The notes beneath the pieces were generated by a model. That model was not told the origin of the DNA. It made no database searches and saw only the letters and a list, made by a program, of their open reading frames with translations. Positions 1 through 11,200 of a stretch of DNA of 64,000 bases are shown one piece after another. The translations under genes were made by a program, and so were the position numbers. The DNA is from Zea mays (lineage: Eukaryota; Streptophyta; Magnoliopsida; Poales; Poaceae), in the NCBI RefSeq assembly GCF_902167145.1, contig NC_050097.1:223777034-223841033 (forward strand), read 5' to 3'. How positions within the stretch are numbered: the stretch's first letter is position 1; every line of letters begins with the position of its first letter.

Positions 1-1389
1 GGCCCGATGGATCTCTCAGGTGGCTGCTACAGTCCAAGGGCACAAGCCCGCGGGTTTCAGATCCTGGAAGACACACAAGGGCATCAGGAGGGTTTCTAGG
101 GCAGTGGCAGCAGGGCCAACCCTCCTTGCATGCGCACTAGGGATGCTCAGATATCGAGGACACTGCAGAATCCGACCTGTAGTGCCTATGTGATGACCTT
201 CAGTGGGCGACAGATCACTGGCTAGGTCCAAGCTCAGCAATGACCTTGGCACGGCCACGACCTCCATGCCCACCTCCCACCATTGCGCCAACTAGCCCAC
301 TCATAGTACCCATGTCCTGTACTCCTGTGCCTGCCTGCCAACAATGCCTAGGTCGGCACATCTGCGAGAGGCATGCCGGCGGGGACTTAAAAGTCACCGA
401 GGGAGGTGGGGGAAAAAGAAAGGGATCAAGGTGAATAGATAAGGCAGCCTAGGGGGCTTTCTTCTTAAATCATGTCATTCACTGCAGGTATGCATGTCGC
501 ACATGAATTTACCAGCCGTGTGGATGGCCACATCAGTTCATGGGCATCATTGTGTCAAGTTTGGACCAAGTTGGTCCGACCAACATGAGATCACTTGAGG
601 GCTTGTTCGGTTAGAGGTGAATTGAAGGGATTAAATCCCTTGCTATTCGAAATTGAATAGAGAGGGATTCAATCCCCCTCGATAATTGTGCAACCGAATA
701 AGGCATGAATACATTAGGGAGCCAAATACGGAATTTTATAGTTTGGGAACCTAGACGAAAATCACATAATACTTTAGGAACCGGCCATGCAATTTACTCT
801 TAACACAAAAGACAAGGACACATTGCTCGTAGATTCAGAAAATTGAACCAGACAAGATCTGCTGAAAATACAGGGTTTTCTGCTTAAAATTTGAAGTTGC
901 TAGCATAAGGTTAACCAAGTAACAAGGAGCTTATTGCAATGAATTGGATCAATGGGGATAGTATAGTTGCCAAAACTACAGTGCTGCTAAACTGAGAACA
1001 CAGTTTTTTTTACTGCCACCTACCAAGTATTACTATTCAGATCTCCAATCGTTGAGAAAACTACACAAAACAACCCCAAGGAACAGTTCACCCTAATCAC
1101 TACATGTGGCATTAATCAAAACTCAACATGATCACATAAACTATCCTAGAATGTGTTATAGATCTCATTGCATGTGCACCAGTCCAAATAAAATATTGTT
1201 TTAACTGTTCATTTGTAAAGCAATTGGAGTTTAGCTCATACAAGTTACAAGTATGGACTATGGAGTGCAGCTGGTTGCACAGTATATAATAAATAAAGTG
1301 TCACTATGCACCGTGTTATTTTCACACCAAAATAAATGAACTAAACACAGTTCAGAAATACATGAGACAAACAGAAGGATGAAAGGAAC
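1..1389. other. Presumed intron 2 / 3' flank of the bZIP gene, no recognisable exon
   Basis: I read both strands for the continuation of the leucine zipper expected after 1390 and found none. The stretch is AT-rich and intron-like apart from a MITE-like repeat at 600-704. An ORF of about 90 codons at 16-291 on the minus strand resembles nothing I know. The remaining bZIP exons either lie beyond position 1 or are missing. Confidence 0.4.
600..704. repeat. Short MITE-like element
   Basis: The stretch begins GGCTTGTTCGGTT. Its far end, read on the other strand, is GCCTTATTCGGTT, so the two ends form imperfect terminal inverted repeats about 105 bp apart. The interior also folds back (GGGATTAAATCCC and GGGATTCAATCCCC). 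This look is typical of short non-autonomous DNA elements in grass genomes. I could not define a target-site duplication, so the superfamily is left open. Confidence 0.4.
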
Positions 1390-4380
1390 CTGGAATAGTG
1401 TGAGCTGCGCTGAAAGAGTAGTAGCCTCTGTCTGAAGAGTTTGAACCTTCCGCTCCAGTTCTGTTATATATCTAGATTTTCTTTCCTTTGACCGTGCTGC
1501 AGATTGTCTGTTTGCAATTATTCTGCACAAAACCCAAGCTCAAGAACTCAATAGGCATTCATAAATTATATATTATGAATACAAGAAGCTAGTTAGATGA
1601 TTTAGGTAAAACAAAGTTGACTTGGATAGATCATACAGTCAACTGATTAAGATAATTTATAGGTAACGTAATAAAGTTAAAAGTAGTTAACTTAGATTTA
1701 CTAATCTGTTAAGATAATTTAGGTAATGTAGTAAAGTTCAAACAGTTGATAAGGACAGATGAAAGTTAACTTCCTAAGTTCAAACATCATGGGTACGAAT
1801 ACAAAGATCATGAATTATTTTTTGACAGTTTGCCTACGCTCCAGTAACTTAACAGAATCTTCTCATTGTATGTTCTTCTGCCTGTCATCCAAAACTTAAT
1901 CAAACTGTTGCTGCAATCCAGGGGCAATTGTACCAGCCAGCAGTCCAGCACAATGTAACCCTAAATTATAAATACAGGCTTACAGAGCTTGCTTGTAGTG
2001 CAAACTCAATACTAATGTCCAGTGCAGTTAACTGAAACAGGAAAAATATACTTGTGGTGTGGAGGCACATTTAATAGTTCTACATCACAAGTAAAACATC
2101 GATACTAACAATGTTTATGTGAGTAAAACTGTCTATGCTATCTCTGTTGCATCAATGATTGCCAATGGAGCAGTGTATCAACAATAACTATTACCAAAAT
2201 CAACGAGGACTTGAGGTCTTGAGGAGAACAAACACGGAAAAACAATTGTATGAATTATCATAAGAGAAACACTATCATATAGCTTGCCCCTAATACAAAG
2301 TTTTGGCAAACAAAATCTAACCATCTCCAGTGTAACTTTAATATACGCCAAAAGGGAAACGATAGTTGTAGCATACAATTTTGAGCTAGAAAGAACCAAT
2401 TAGAAGTATGCCACACTAACTTATTGAGAATATTGAAAGGAATCTAGATAACGCGGAGTGCCCAGCGAGGAAAACATTGCAACAAAGCAAATAGATGTTG
2501 TGCCCTGCCTTTTTTACGTTCATCTCTATTTATTTAAGACTAAATGACCAAAAGCAGCTTTAAGTACCAAGACGTGTGTACAACATGGAGAAAATGCCAC
2601 AAAAGCAATTCACGTCGATGACATTATCCCGCCAATTTCGACTTCAACCTTCTGCTTATTTGAGACTAAACAACATGAGACACCTTTACAAACTAAGGCA
2701 CTAACTAAAATGGGGGCAGACCTAGTGCCAGAGGGTCCCACATAAGTGGGGTCTAGAGAAGGGATAAAGTGATAAACCACACATGAGTGATAAACCGAGG
2801 CAAGACTTCACTATAGATGCTAGGGCTGGAAAAAAGCTCGAGGTTCGCGAGCTAGCTCGAGCTAAGAGCGGCTCGCGAGCCGAGCCTATTTTTTGAGCTC
2901 GTTAGAGCAGCGAGCCGAGCTGGCTCGTTTAGGCTCACGAGCTATGCCAAATTAATCAATTTGCAAAATAACAATAGACATTGTATAATTCTATAGATAA
3001 TAGACTCATTTCTTAGCTTTTTATGATGAATATATGACAATTCATAAGTTAAACTACTCATGATATTGAATTATGATTTTATATTCCACATTTATATATT
3101 TTTAATTTATTTTATAATGCAATAATATTACCAAGGTGCGGTGCGGCTCGCGAGCCAACTTCGAGCCGAGCCTGATTCTTGAGCTCGGCTCGGCTCGTCT
3201 CGTTTCCACTTTCCAGCCCTAATAGATGTGGAGAGGTTGCTTCAAACCTGCGACCTGGTGATTTAGTGAGACAGCTCTCACCACTGCACCCACCAGGCCT
3301 TCCCTTCGATTAAGACACTAACTAACGAAACAAAAAAATGACATCTCAATAACTTCTAGGGTCAGTTGGAAACATGCCACTCAAAATTTTGAAAAAAAAA
3401 AATAGAAACTAGTTCATTTCCATGCCACTCCATGGAGTCAAAATGAATTAGACGTCTAATTTTGTAAAAGTTAGGTGTCATGCATACAATAAATCCTAAC
3501 TTTTATGGGTGCTTGCTTTCACTTGGAAAGAAACCTAGTACGCGACAAGGACGAACTAGCTATCCAATTCAGTTGGTCACCTTGCTGCAACCCTATCCAA
3601 TAAGCTGCCTTTCATTATCCAGATGATTACAGATGACGTCTCAAGTAGTTGGCAAGACTTACAGGTGGCGATGCTTCTTTTTTCATTTTGATGCACGTAA
3701 TATCAAAAGTTATTAAGCATTATGCGTCTTTTTCATCGATATAGATCACAAAAAGTAGGAATAATCTCACCTGCAACCCTACCAACCAAGCAACTACCAG
3801 TGCAGTGGTACCTAGTAGTGCCAGAATGCGAGGACGGTGGCAATGGAAGTATGGTAAAGGGCTAAAGGCGTCACCTTTTGGCGCGCTTGGGGTCGATGGC
3901 AGCGAGCTCGGCAAGCTGCTCGGAAGACATGGCCTTCTTGGCCTCCATCACCTCTCCAAACATGCCTCCGCCGCCGTCCTGCTGCCCGGCCAGGCCACCG
4001 GCGGCAGCCCCCATCCCGAAGCCGTCAAAGGAGGCGCTGTGGCGGTGCTTGGCTGGGCGCGGCGGCGAGGAGGTCTCGGCGGCACGGTCGCGGTCGGCGC
4101 CGGCGATCTTGTCCATGTCCATGAAGGTGGAGAAGAGGTCGTCCTCGGAGCCGATCTCGTCGAAGCCGCCGCCCACGCCGCCGGCCAGGTCGTCCGAGAA
4201 GCGAAAGGCCACCTCAGATCTGGCGCGGCGGTGGTGACTCGCGCGCGGCGGGGGCAACCCGGCGGCCGACGGCGCAGGCGGCCCGCCCGGGACCGGCGGC
4301 AGCGGGCAGGGCAGGTTGAGGTTGGGGCTCCGCGCAGGCGAGCGCTGCGGCGGGTCGCCGGGCTTCGGCGGCATCGCCAT
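1390..4380 (-). CDS. Group-I bZIP transcription factor (VIP1/RF2a-like), 5' part: exons 1 and 2
   Basis: Predicted nuclear DNA-binding regulator. Exon 1 is 3875-4380 (start [11 protein letters not shown]) and exon 2 is 1390-1522. Donor AG^GTGACG at 3874 and acceptor TGCAG before 1522 join in frame (phase 2+1) to rebuild an unbroken basic region, [20 protein letters not shown], followed by the zipper start [20 protein letters not shown]. Together they give 213 residues. The N-terminal half is proline-rich with an acidic patch ([14 protein letters not shown]), as in the family. The invariant Asn is followed seven residues later by Lys rather than Arg, the group-I signature. Exon 2 ends LTLFQ at donor CAG^GTTCC. 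No further zipper exon is visible in 1-1389, so the gene is partial here: a long second intron or a truncation. Intron 1 (1523-3874) contains a SINE and a hAT MITE. Confidence 0.85.
2707..3300 (-). mobile_element. Au-type tRNA-derived SINE, split by a hAT MITE
   Basis: On the minus strand the 5' part starts GGCCTGGTGGGTGCAGTGG. It has a Pol III box A-like segment (3271-3284) and a box B-like segment (3239-3255). The body resumes below 2821 with the stretch CCTCGGTTTATCACTC, a typical Au 3' domain (ACCCCACTTATGTGGGA), and ends near 2707 at a short T-run. The interruption is exactly the 401-bp hAT element at 2821-3221. A possible target duplication of CACTAACTAA type flanks the SINE (near 2696-2707 and 3318-3328), but about 12 unexplained bases on one side make it uncertain. 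Family assignment is from memory of the Au consensus. Confidence 0.75.
2821..3221. mobile_element. hAT-type MITE (401 bp) inserted in the Au SINE
   Basis: The ends are perfect 12-bp terminal inverted repeats, TAGGGCTGGAAA at the left and TTTCCAGCCCTA at the right. They are flanked by an 8-bp duplication with one mismatch: ATAGATGC at 2813-2820 and ATAGATGT at 3222-3229. An 8-bp duplication and TAGGG ends are the hAT signature. There is no coding capacity. Both subterminal regions carry many copies of GCTCG/CGAGC words (for example GCTCGCGAGC), which could act as transposase-binding repeats. Removing the element rejoins the two parts of the SINE. Confidence 0.85.
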
Positions 4381-5215
4381 TGCGACGGGCAGGTCCGCTC
4401 CTCTCTGCCTCTCTCGCTCTCTCTGGTCGGCTACTCGGCTGGGTTGCTTGGCTAGCTGCTCTGCTAGCTACTAGCTAGGCAGTGGCGTGTTGGGTTCTGA
4501 AAGAGAGTGCGGGATCTGGGATTGGGAACGAAGGAGGTGGGGCCCCCGTAGTCATGTGTACCTCACACGGACACAGGACCATGTCGTCGCCCACGGGAGC
4601 GGCTGGCTTCTTTCCTTTCGGGCTTCACTGGGCTGGACACATCTTTTGGAGTAGAGTTTTTTTTTAGAATAATAAATGGGCTGGATGAACCTGACCTGTG
4701 GTGGGGGTGCAATGTTGCTCACAGGCCAGCCTTGGAGCAGTAAAAAAAGGAGCAGCTAATCATAAGTTGTTTTTTTTTGACGGTTTTGAAACAGCTGAGT
4801 TATATTTTGTTCGAAAGAAAAATGTGTTAAAATATTACATGGAAGAAGATCAGAAACAATCAGGTGAACCTAGCCTTTTTTCCTAAACAAAAAACAAGCA
4901 TGTCTTGGATCGGAGTTCTATTAGAAAAAAGTAGTGCATTTTTGTTACCACTTCAGATTGTACATACCAAAGGGGAGTACAATTTTGGAGGGTCTAAAAT
5001 TTTTGTTTCCTCCTTTTGGGTTGCGCAAGACTGATACTTTCAGCACCAGTAAAAAGAACTTGCTCTAGACTGATACTTTCAGGTTCTCACTCTGTATGAG
5101 TTATTGAAGCCAATGTTTAAGCGTCAGATTACAACACCAACCAACACAAGCCTCATACGTACACGTAAGTTACTCCCAGCCTCCAGGAGAAGCAGCTCCA
5201 TGAAAAAAAATCACG
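4381..5215. other. Intergenic region between VAL 3' end and bZIP start
   Basis: This 835-bp gap lies between two tandem minus-strand genes. The part next to 4381 is rich in CT/AG repeats (CTCTCTGCCTCTCTCGCTCTCT) and probably holds the bZIP 5' UTR and promoter. The part next to 5216 should be the VAL 3' UTR. I saw no further coding sequence and no clear TATA box. Confidence 0.4.
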
Positions 5216-8200
5216 TCAAGTAGCGGCGGCAGCGACGGCGTCGTCGTCGTCGTCGGCAGCCTTGTCCTGCTGGTTCTCGCCAGCCTCGTCGACGGCCATG
5301 GCGTTCGGTTCCCGCTCTGCCGATGCTGATGGGACGAGGCCCTCGTTGGACGTCCGCTCCTCACTCTCCACCAGAGCCGGAGGAGGGACCGTGGCCGTGC
5401 TGGAGCTGCCACCACCTTGCTCCCCCACCAGGCTCGTCAGGCCATTCTGCTTCATGTAGTTGTCAAGCGGCCGGCCCGCCACTTCCAAGAGACCCATCAT
5501 GCTCACCGGCCGGGGCTGCTGCTGCGCAGCCTGGACGGCAGGGGCAGCAGGGTGGAGGTTGAGGTCGACGTCGATGTGCCCCTGCTTGTTCACGTCGGAC
5601 ACCTTGTCCAACATGGTCGCCGTCACATCACTGTTGTCTCGGGTGCTGTCAAGCGTCTGCGGGGATCTCGACAGGCTGCTCCCCTCAGGCTCGTCTCTGT
5701 TCACCCATGCGATCTTCTTGCCGGCCTCCGCCTCCTCGCGCTCCGACTGCCGCTGCTTCTTCCTCATCATCAGCGTCTTGAACCGGCGCCTGACCGTCAT
5801 GCACACGTTGCAGGTGCACGCGGGGCTGTGCTTCGGGCCCTTGCCGCTGGGCGGCTGGATGCACACGATGCATGTGCAGCCAGGGCGATGTCGGGGGTGC
5901 TTTGTGGTTGTCGCCACTGAGGCGCTGCCTTGGTTCCCGACTTCGCCAAATACTGCGGCGGTGGCGAAAGCATCAAGGCTGGATGCATCCATTTCAGCGA
6001 CGTTCAGCTTCAGACCATAACTGCCCTTTCGCCTCCTCATTTCTGCAATATACATGCATTGTATGAGCTCCTCCCCTCTACAAAGTCCTGACGAAGTTGA
6101 CTTATCAAAATACATCATGCCTCACTTCCTCTCAAACCAATGGACTGTTAGATCGGTATGGCAAAGAGTTATGAATCATTGCACAGAGTTCCCATTTCAA
6201 ACAAAGGTCAGGTAAGCTATCCCAGTGCCCTTCCTTATATGGCACATCGGCATCTTGAAATTTTGTTGTAATATAAAGAAGATTGCCCTAGTGGAAAAAG
6301 ACCTCCCCTGAGGCATTGCAGAAAATTACTCAAACTGAAGGTTTGAGAAAAGATACCGAAAGCTGGCTACCCCAGACAGCAAGGGGCCTTTTTTTCATGC
6401 AATCCAGGGTTGAACCCTGACCGGCAGCCTCCCACTGGAGGTCCTACCACTGTGTTTGAAAATTTTGTTATCAAGGTCAGTAAACATATGTAAATCGTAC
6501 CTTCATACTGCTGCAGAACACTTTGCAACTCTCTTGGGGTCAACTCTTCAGGCGCAGAGCAGGAGCAGCTGCAACAGTTGAATTTAAAGTACAATGAGAA
6601 TAAGTAGGAGTAACAAAAGTAAGGCTAGAGCAGTCCAGCAACGGAGTAAGGGACAGTGTCACAGACCGAATGGCCTCCGGCAAGAGATAGTGTGAAATAC
6701 GTACATGCCTAGATAGGGTCTCAAAAAAAACAAGGGACAGTATCACAGACAATTGGCCTGATGCCAAAAAGTTTTTCCAATACGAATTGTTGAGAGGGAT
6801 ACGAGAGAAAAGAGCATATTTCAAAGTACATGGATTAATCTAGCAAATCAAGGATCAAGTGTGACTGAAATTCTGGATTGACCAAGACTGTAACATGGAA
6901 TGAAACAGATGAAGTCCATATAAAATTCATTGTTCCACACCAATAAGATCATCACACCAAAGTTTCAGAATTTTTAAGGCTAAAGATTGATCGGATCACA
7001 CATCGCACAACACATCAACAGAGAACACAATATAACATTACCATTTTGAGTCCCATGAGTTGTCGGTGCATGTCCATTTGGGCGCAACAATAACATTAAG
7101 AGGCAACCGGCGCCATTTTGAGCAGTCGTCACATTGAATCCACTGATCTTGTTCCCTACAAATACAAAATAGGAAATTTGACATAATTGGCACACTGATG
7201 TCAAGTCGCCAATAGATGAATGAATGTCACAACTTTGGACAACTTTTTCAATTTAGACAACAAACCCTCAAACGGTATGATCACTAATGCAATATGCTGA
7301 ATAGCTGAATGAACGTCACAACTTTTTAAAATGGTCTTTTTCATTTCCACTTCTTAAAGCATTGTGGCATATCTTTTTCATGGATGTTGGACCTTTTCTG
7401 TCCAAACAAAAAAAAAATCAATCTCAGGCATTGTCCTAGAATGAGAAGTTTCTCGCTTAAATTGTCCTGGAATTGGAAGATCTTCGGAGTTAAGACAGAA
7501 GTAATTTCAGGGTTTTTTATGTTAAGGGAAAGGTATTCAAAATGTGTTATGAAAAAGTACATGTCATCATGTCATTATGGATACTATTCATAATCACTCA
7601 AAAGTAAACAAAAAATAATGATACTATATATTTTTTCTGATCATTTACTTACCCTGTTGCACGGATGGTGAAAATTGATCTCTTTGCAAAGACAGGGGGT
7701 TCCTGCATGTATGTACTATGGTTAGATCAGGTTGAAGATCATTCAAGTATTTTTGCGACGAACAAAGATCAGATTTTGTGCCTGACAGAGAGGATGATCC
7801 ACGATTTGGAACAAGAATAATGAAATCAATAGCAAACTTACATCATATTCTTCAAATTCATAGTCCTCAATCATCACAACAGTTGGTTTTGCAGTGGGAG
7901 CAGGGCGCAACAACTCTTGAGCCTCTTCCCAGGTAAGCTTTAGTTCCATGGCATCTTCAGCATCGATTAAGAACCTCCTGCTTTTGGAACCAATATTGTG
8001 ACTACGTTTTTGTAAAAATTGCAAGGATCCCTCATCTGGCCTGCTGCCAAATTTATCTGCCTTATTCCAACTGACATCCCCATCAACTAAGTTCATATGA
8101 TGATCATATAGAGAGTTTGGATGGAGATCTGCGGCTCCCTTTATTGAGTGAAGAAATCCAGGATAACCACTTACGACACCTATGTTCTCATTTGCAGTAG

Positions 8201-11200
8201 AAAAGAGTGTCTCACTGAGAAGGGAACCATTTGCAATAGCTGAGATCTGTGAGTCCTGCGTAAAAGTAATAAACAAACATCGAAGCAAAAACATGAGAAA
8301 GGAGATGAAAAACAAGCACTTGCATCAGCAATAGATTATCTTATGGAAAATCTAACTTACTGGCAGACTGACAGTATTTGTGGCCTTCCGAAAGCCCATA
8401 ACAAGTTTCCCTCCAGGATCTATACGACTAAAGGTCACTGCAGAAAATAACCACACAAAAAGAAGATTCCAGTAAACAACATTCAGAGAGCATGGAATAC
8501 ATGACATAGTACTATGCAGCATAATTTACTATAGCATGGAAAACCATGTGACAAATAATAAGAAGCTATACCATATAGGTAGTATTAAAAACAAACTTCA
8601 ATCAAGGAAGAAGTGAAGCGCGTGCTTGCAAATAGATGCTTATGATCATGTCCAAGGAAATAAGATGTTTTACCTGTATCGCCAGCTTGTAATTGCAAAG
8701 ACTGTATGCATGGTGTAACACCCTCCAAGACATACATTCTGCTGTTATTATTTGGCCAAAACCTAAACTGAAAATGCCATTCTTTTCCTCTTGCATCTTG
8801 AATTGTCAAGGGGCGACCTTCCGGTTGGGAAATTGGGGGGAAATATGCCTACACAGAGAACTCAGGATGTCAGAAACAGTGGAAAAAAGAATGCATACAG
8901 AAGCAGCTTCCTGCACTAGCAATAAGTTTCATGAACACGAGCAGTAGATCACAACGCTGAAAAGATGTGCATTGATTAATTATTTACACGAGACTATGAG
9001 AGTATCCATGGACATATACTATAGGAACTTGAATAAGATCATTGCATTAATACCATAGATATGATAGTGGTTCACCATTAGGATGCATTTAGATTCAACA
9101 GTAAGTGTCAGTTTTTTCCATGTTAACGTATAGCCAATGTACAGGAAGACGATCCCCTTCGTATATGGTTTATCATACATGGATGGTACATATGTAGACC
9201 CTATAGATCCAGGACAGTACACCATGTTTATTTTCTGTAAAATCTGGACAAGAAGAAAATCAAATGCTTTTGATGCTCTTTCCAAACAACTTTTTGAAGG
9301 CAAATCAGCAATATATAATAAAAACATACTTAAAGGGACCCAAACAAATGCTGAAGTTACCTCAGCACAAGCTTTTGGAAGAACAAGGCGCCCTATGCGG
9401 CCTGCATCACTCGCACTCAGGACCTTCTCAAACAATGGAACAATCGTGGAATTTGAACTTCCAAAATATAGTCAAGGAAGATAAAACAAAACCTGCATCT
9501 GTTACAAAAAGAATTTATGCAGCATATTATACAGGCTTAAGCCTAATGAGCTCTTCTGGAGCCTTGTATTTATAAGGTACTAAATGTCAAAGATCAATGT
9601 CACCAGGAAGTTGACAATTTCAAATGCATGAAAGCCTTATCAAGGATACTCTCCAGATATCTGTTGCAGCTCTTGGTCTGTTATTCTTGGCCAATAACGA
9701 GGAAGTAATTGATTGCGTCCCCTTCCATCAGCAGGTGGTCTAGCAACACGAAGATGTGGAAACATGTCTCTTGTTGGATCAAAAGCAGCACCTTCACCAA
9801 TCCTTGGAGGTCTGGTCAGGAAATGCCGTGCCCTTTGTGCGTGTTGAAAGGGAGATAGTGTAGTGGCAAGTTCTCTTCCTTCAGCAATGGCTGTTGTTGA
9901 CAATAGCACAGGCCTTTCCGCTGTTGAAGTAGCCTCCATCCTGTTTACATTGTTTGCAATACCTAGGCTCATGCTCAGACATGCTTCTGAAAATGACTCA
10001 CTTGTGCTATCTGTAGTTGGATCCTTATTGTCATCTCTTCGAGTACATTGAGGTGACTCTAATGCACTTTGAGACCTAGTTAGGAAAGGCCTTCCCATGT
10101 CCCCAAAACTAAGGGTTGGTTGTTCCCATTTAATCTGCCTTGAACCATTCTCTATCTCTTTTTGTCTCAAGATGTTACTGCTTTGTCCAGCCTCTATACC
10201 TTTTACCATGAACAGGTGATTGCTCTTATTTACAAAAGCAATATCATCATTTCTGGAATCCAATGTAAGAGAGGGTGGCTGTTCAAAATTTCTACTTGAC
10301 AATAACTCGTCACTTTTACCGAAAAAACGTAGATTGATTGGAGATGGAAAAAGCTTTGGAACCACTTGACCAGAAGCCTGCAAAAACTACAGTCAGATGA
10401 TTTAAAAAGGAAAGGTGGATAATCTGACCAAAAACAGAACTTACGGACTGGGCTAATGAATTTTTCATGCAAGTGACACAATGAACTCCTCCACTGTCAA
10501 GTAGATCATAAGAGTTCTTTGAAGCAACACACCCACAATGGAGGCGCTGAAACGGTAGAATTTCATAAGAATACTGTTGCATTACAGTTCAGCCCAAGAA
10601 TTTGCAGAATCAATTCCTCTGCAGTTGACTGCATGGTGTATTTGTCACTGGCAAGTGAGCCTGATGACCTGCCAGGACTCAACTACACTCAATTGCAGAG
10701 GATGTCATTTCAGAATTTGCATGTATTTGAGCGCTTGCGTCACCACCTCACCTTCCCACAAAATGAGCAGTCTCTCCATCCTGATTCCTTTTGGTGAAAT
10801 ATATCACAAAACACAAACTGTTCATATGCCAACCTAGGTACACCAGAAACCACACAATAGAACTTAGAAACGGACCAATCTAGTAGGAATTAAAAAATAA
10901 GGCTTTCCTATTCTCCCGAAAAAATAAAGTTATCATAATATGAGAGAAAAAAGGATGAAGTAAAGGGAAAATAAGATGAACTGAATCATTAAAAGAAACA
11001 AATTCTTATCTTATTGTTCTAAAAAACATGTACTTCCTATAATCAAATCAAATGGTAAACAGACCATGTAGTTCCCACAAAACCAATGTCATCTTTAAAG
11101 GGTGGCGACCATCTCGGCCGAAAACATCGCTGACATGTTCCAGCTCTTCAGTAGAGTGGTGCCATGGTGACGACAGTCTGGTTTCGCCACTCGACAACGT

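Noticed and set aside
16..291. Minus-strand ORF of 91 codons at the left edge, considered as the missing bZIP exon
   Set aside because: It has no heptad leucines or other bZIP features and no suitable splice acceptor was identified.
3805..4455. Plus-strand ORF of 216 codons over bZIP exon 1
   Set aside because: Antisense shadow of the bZIP exon; no recognisable domain.
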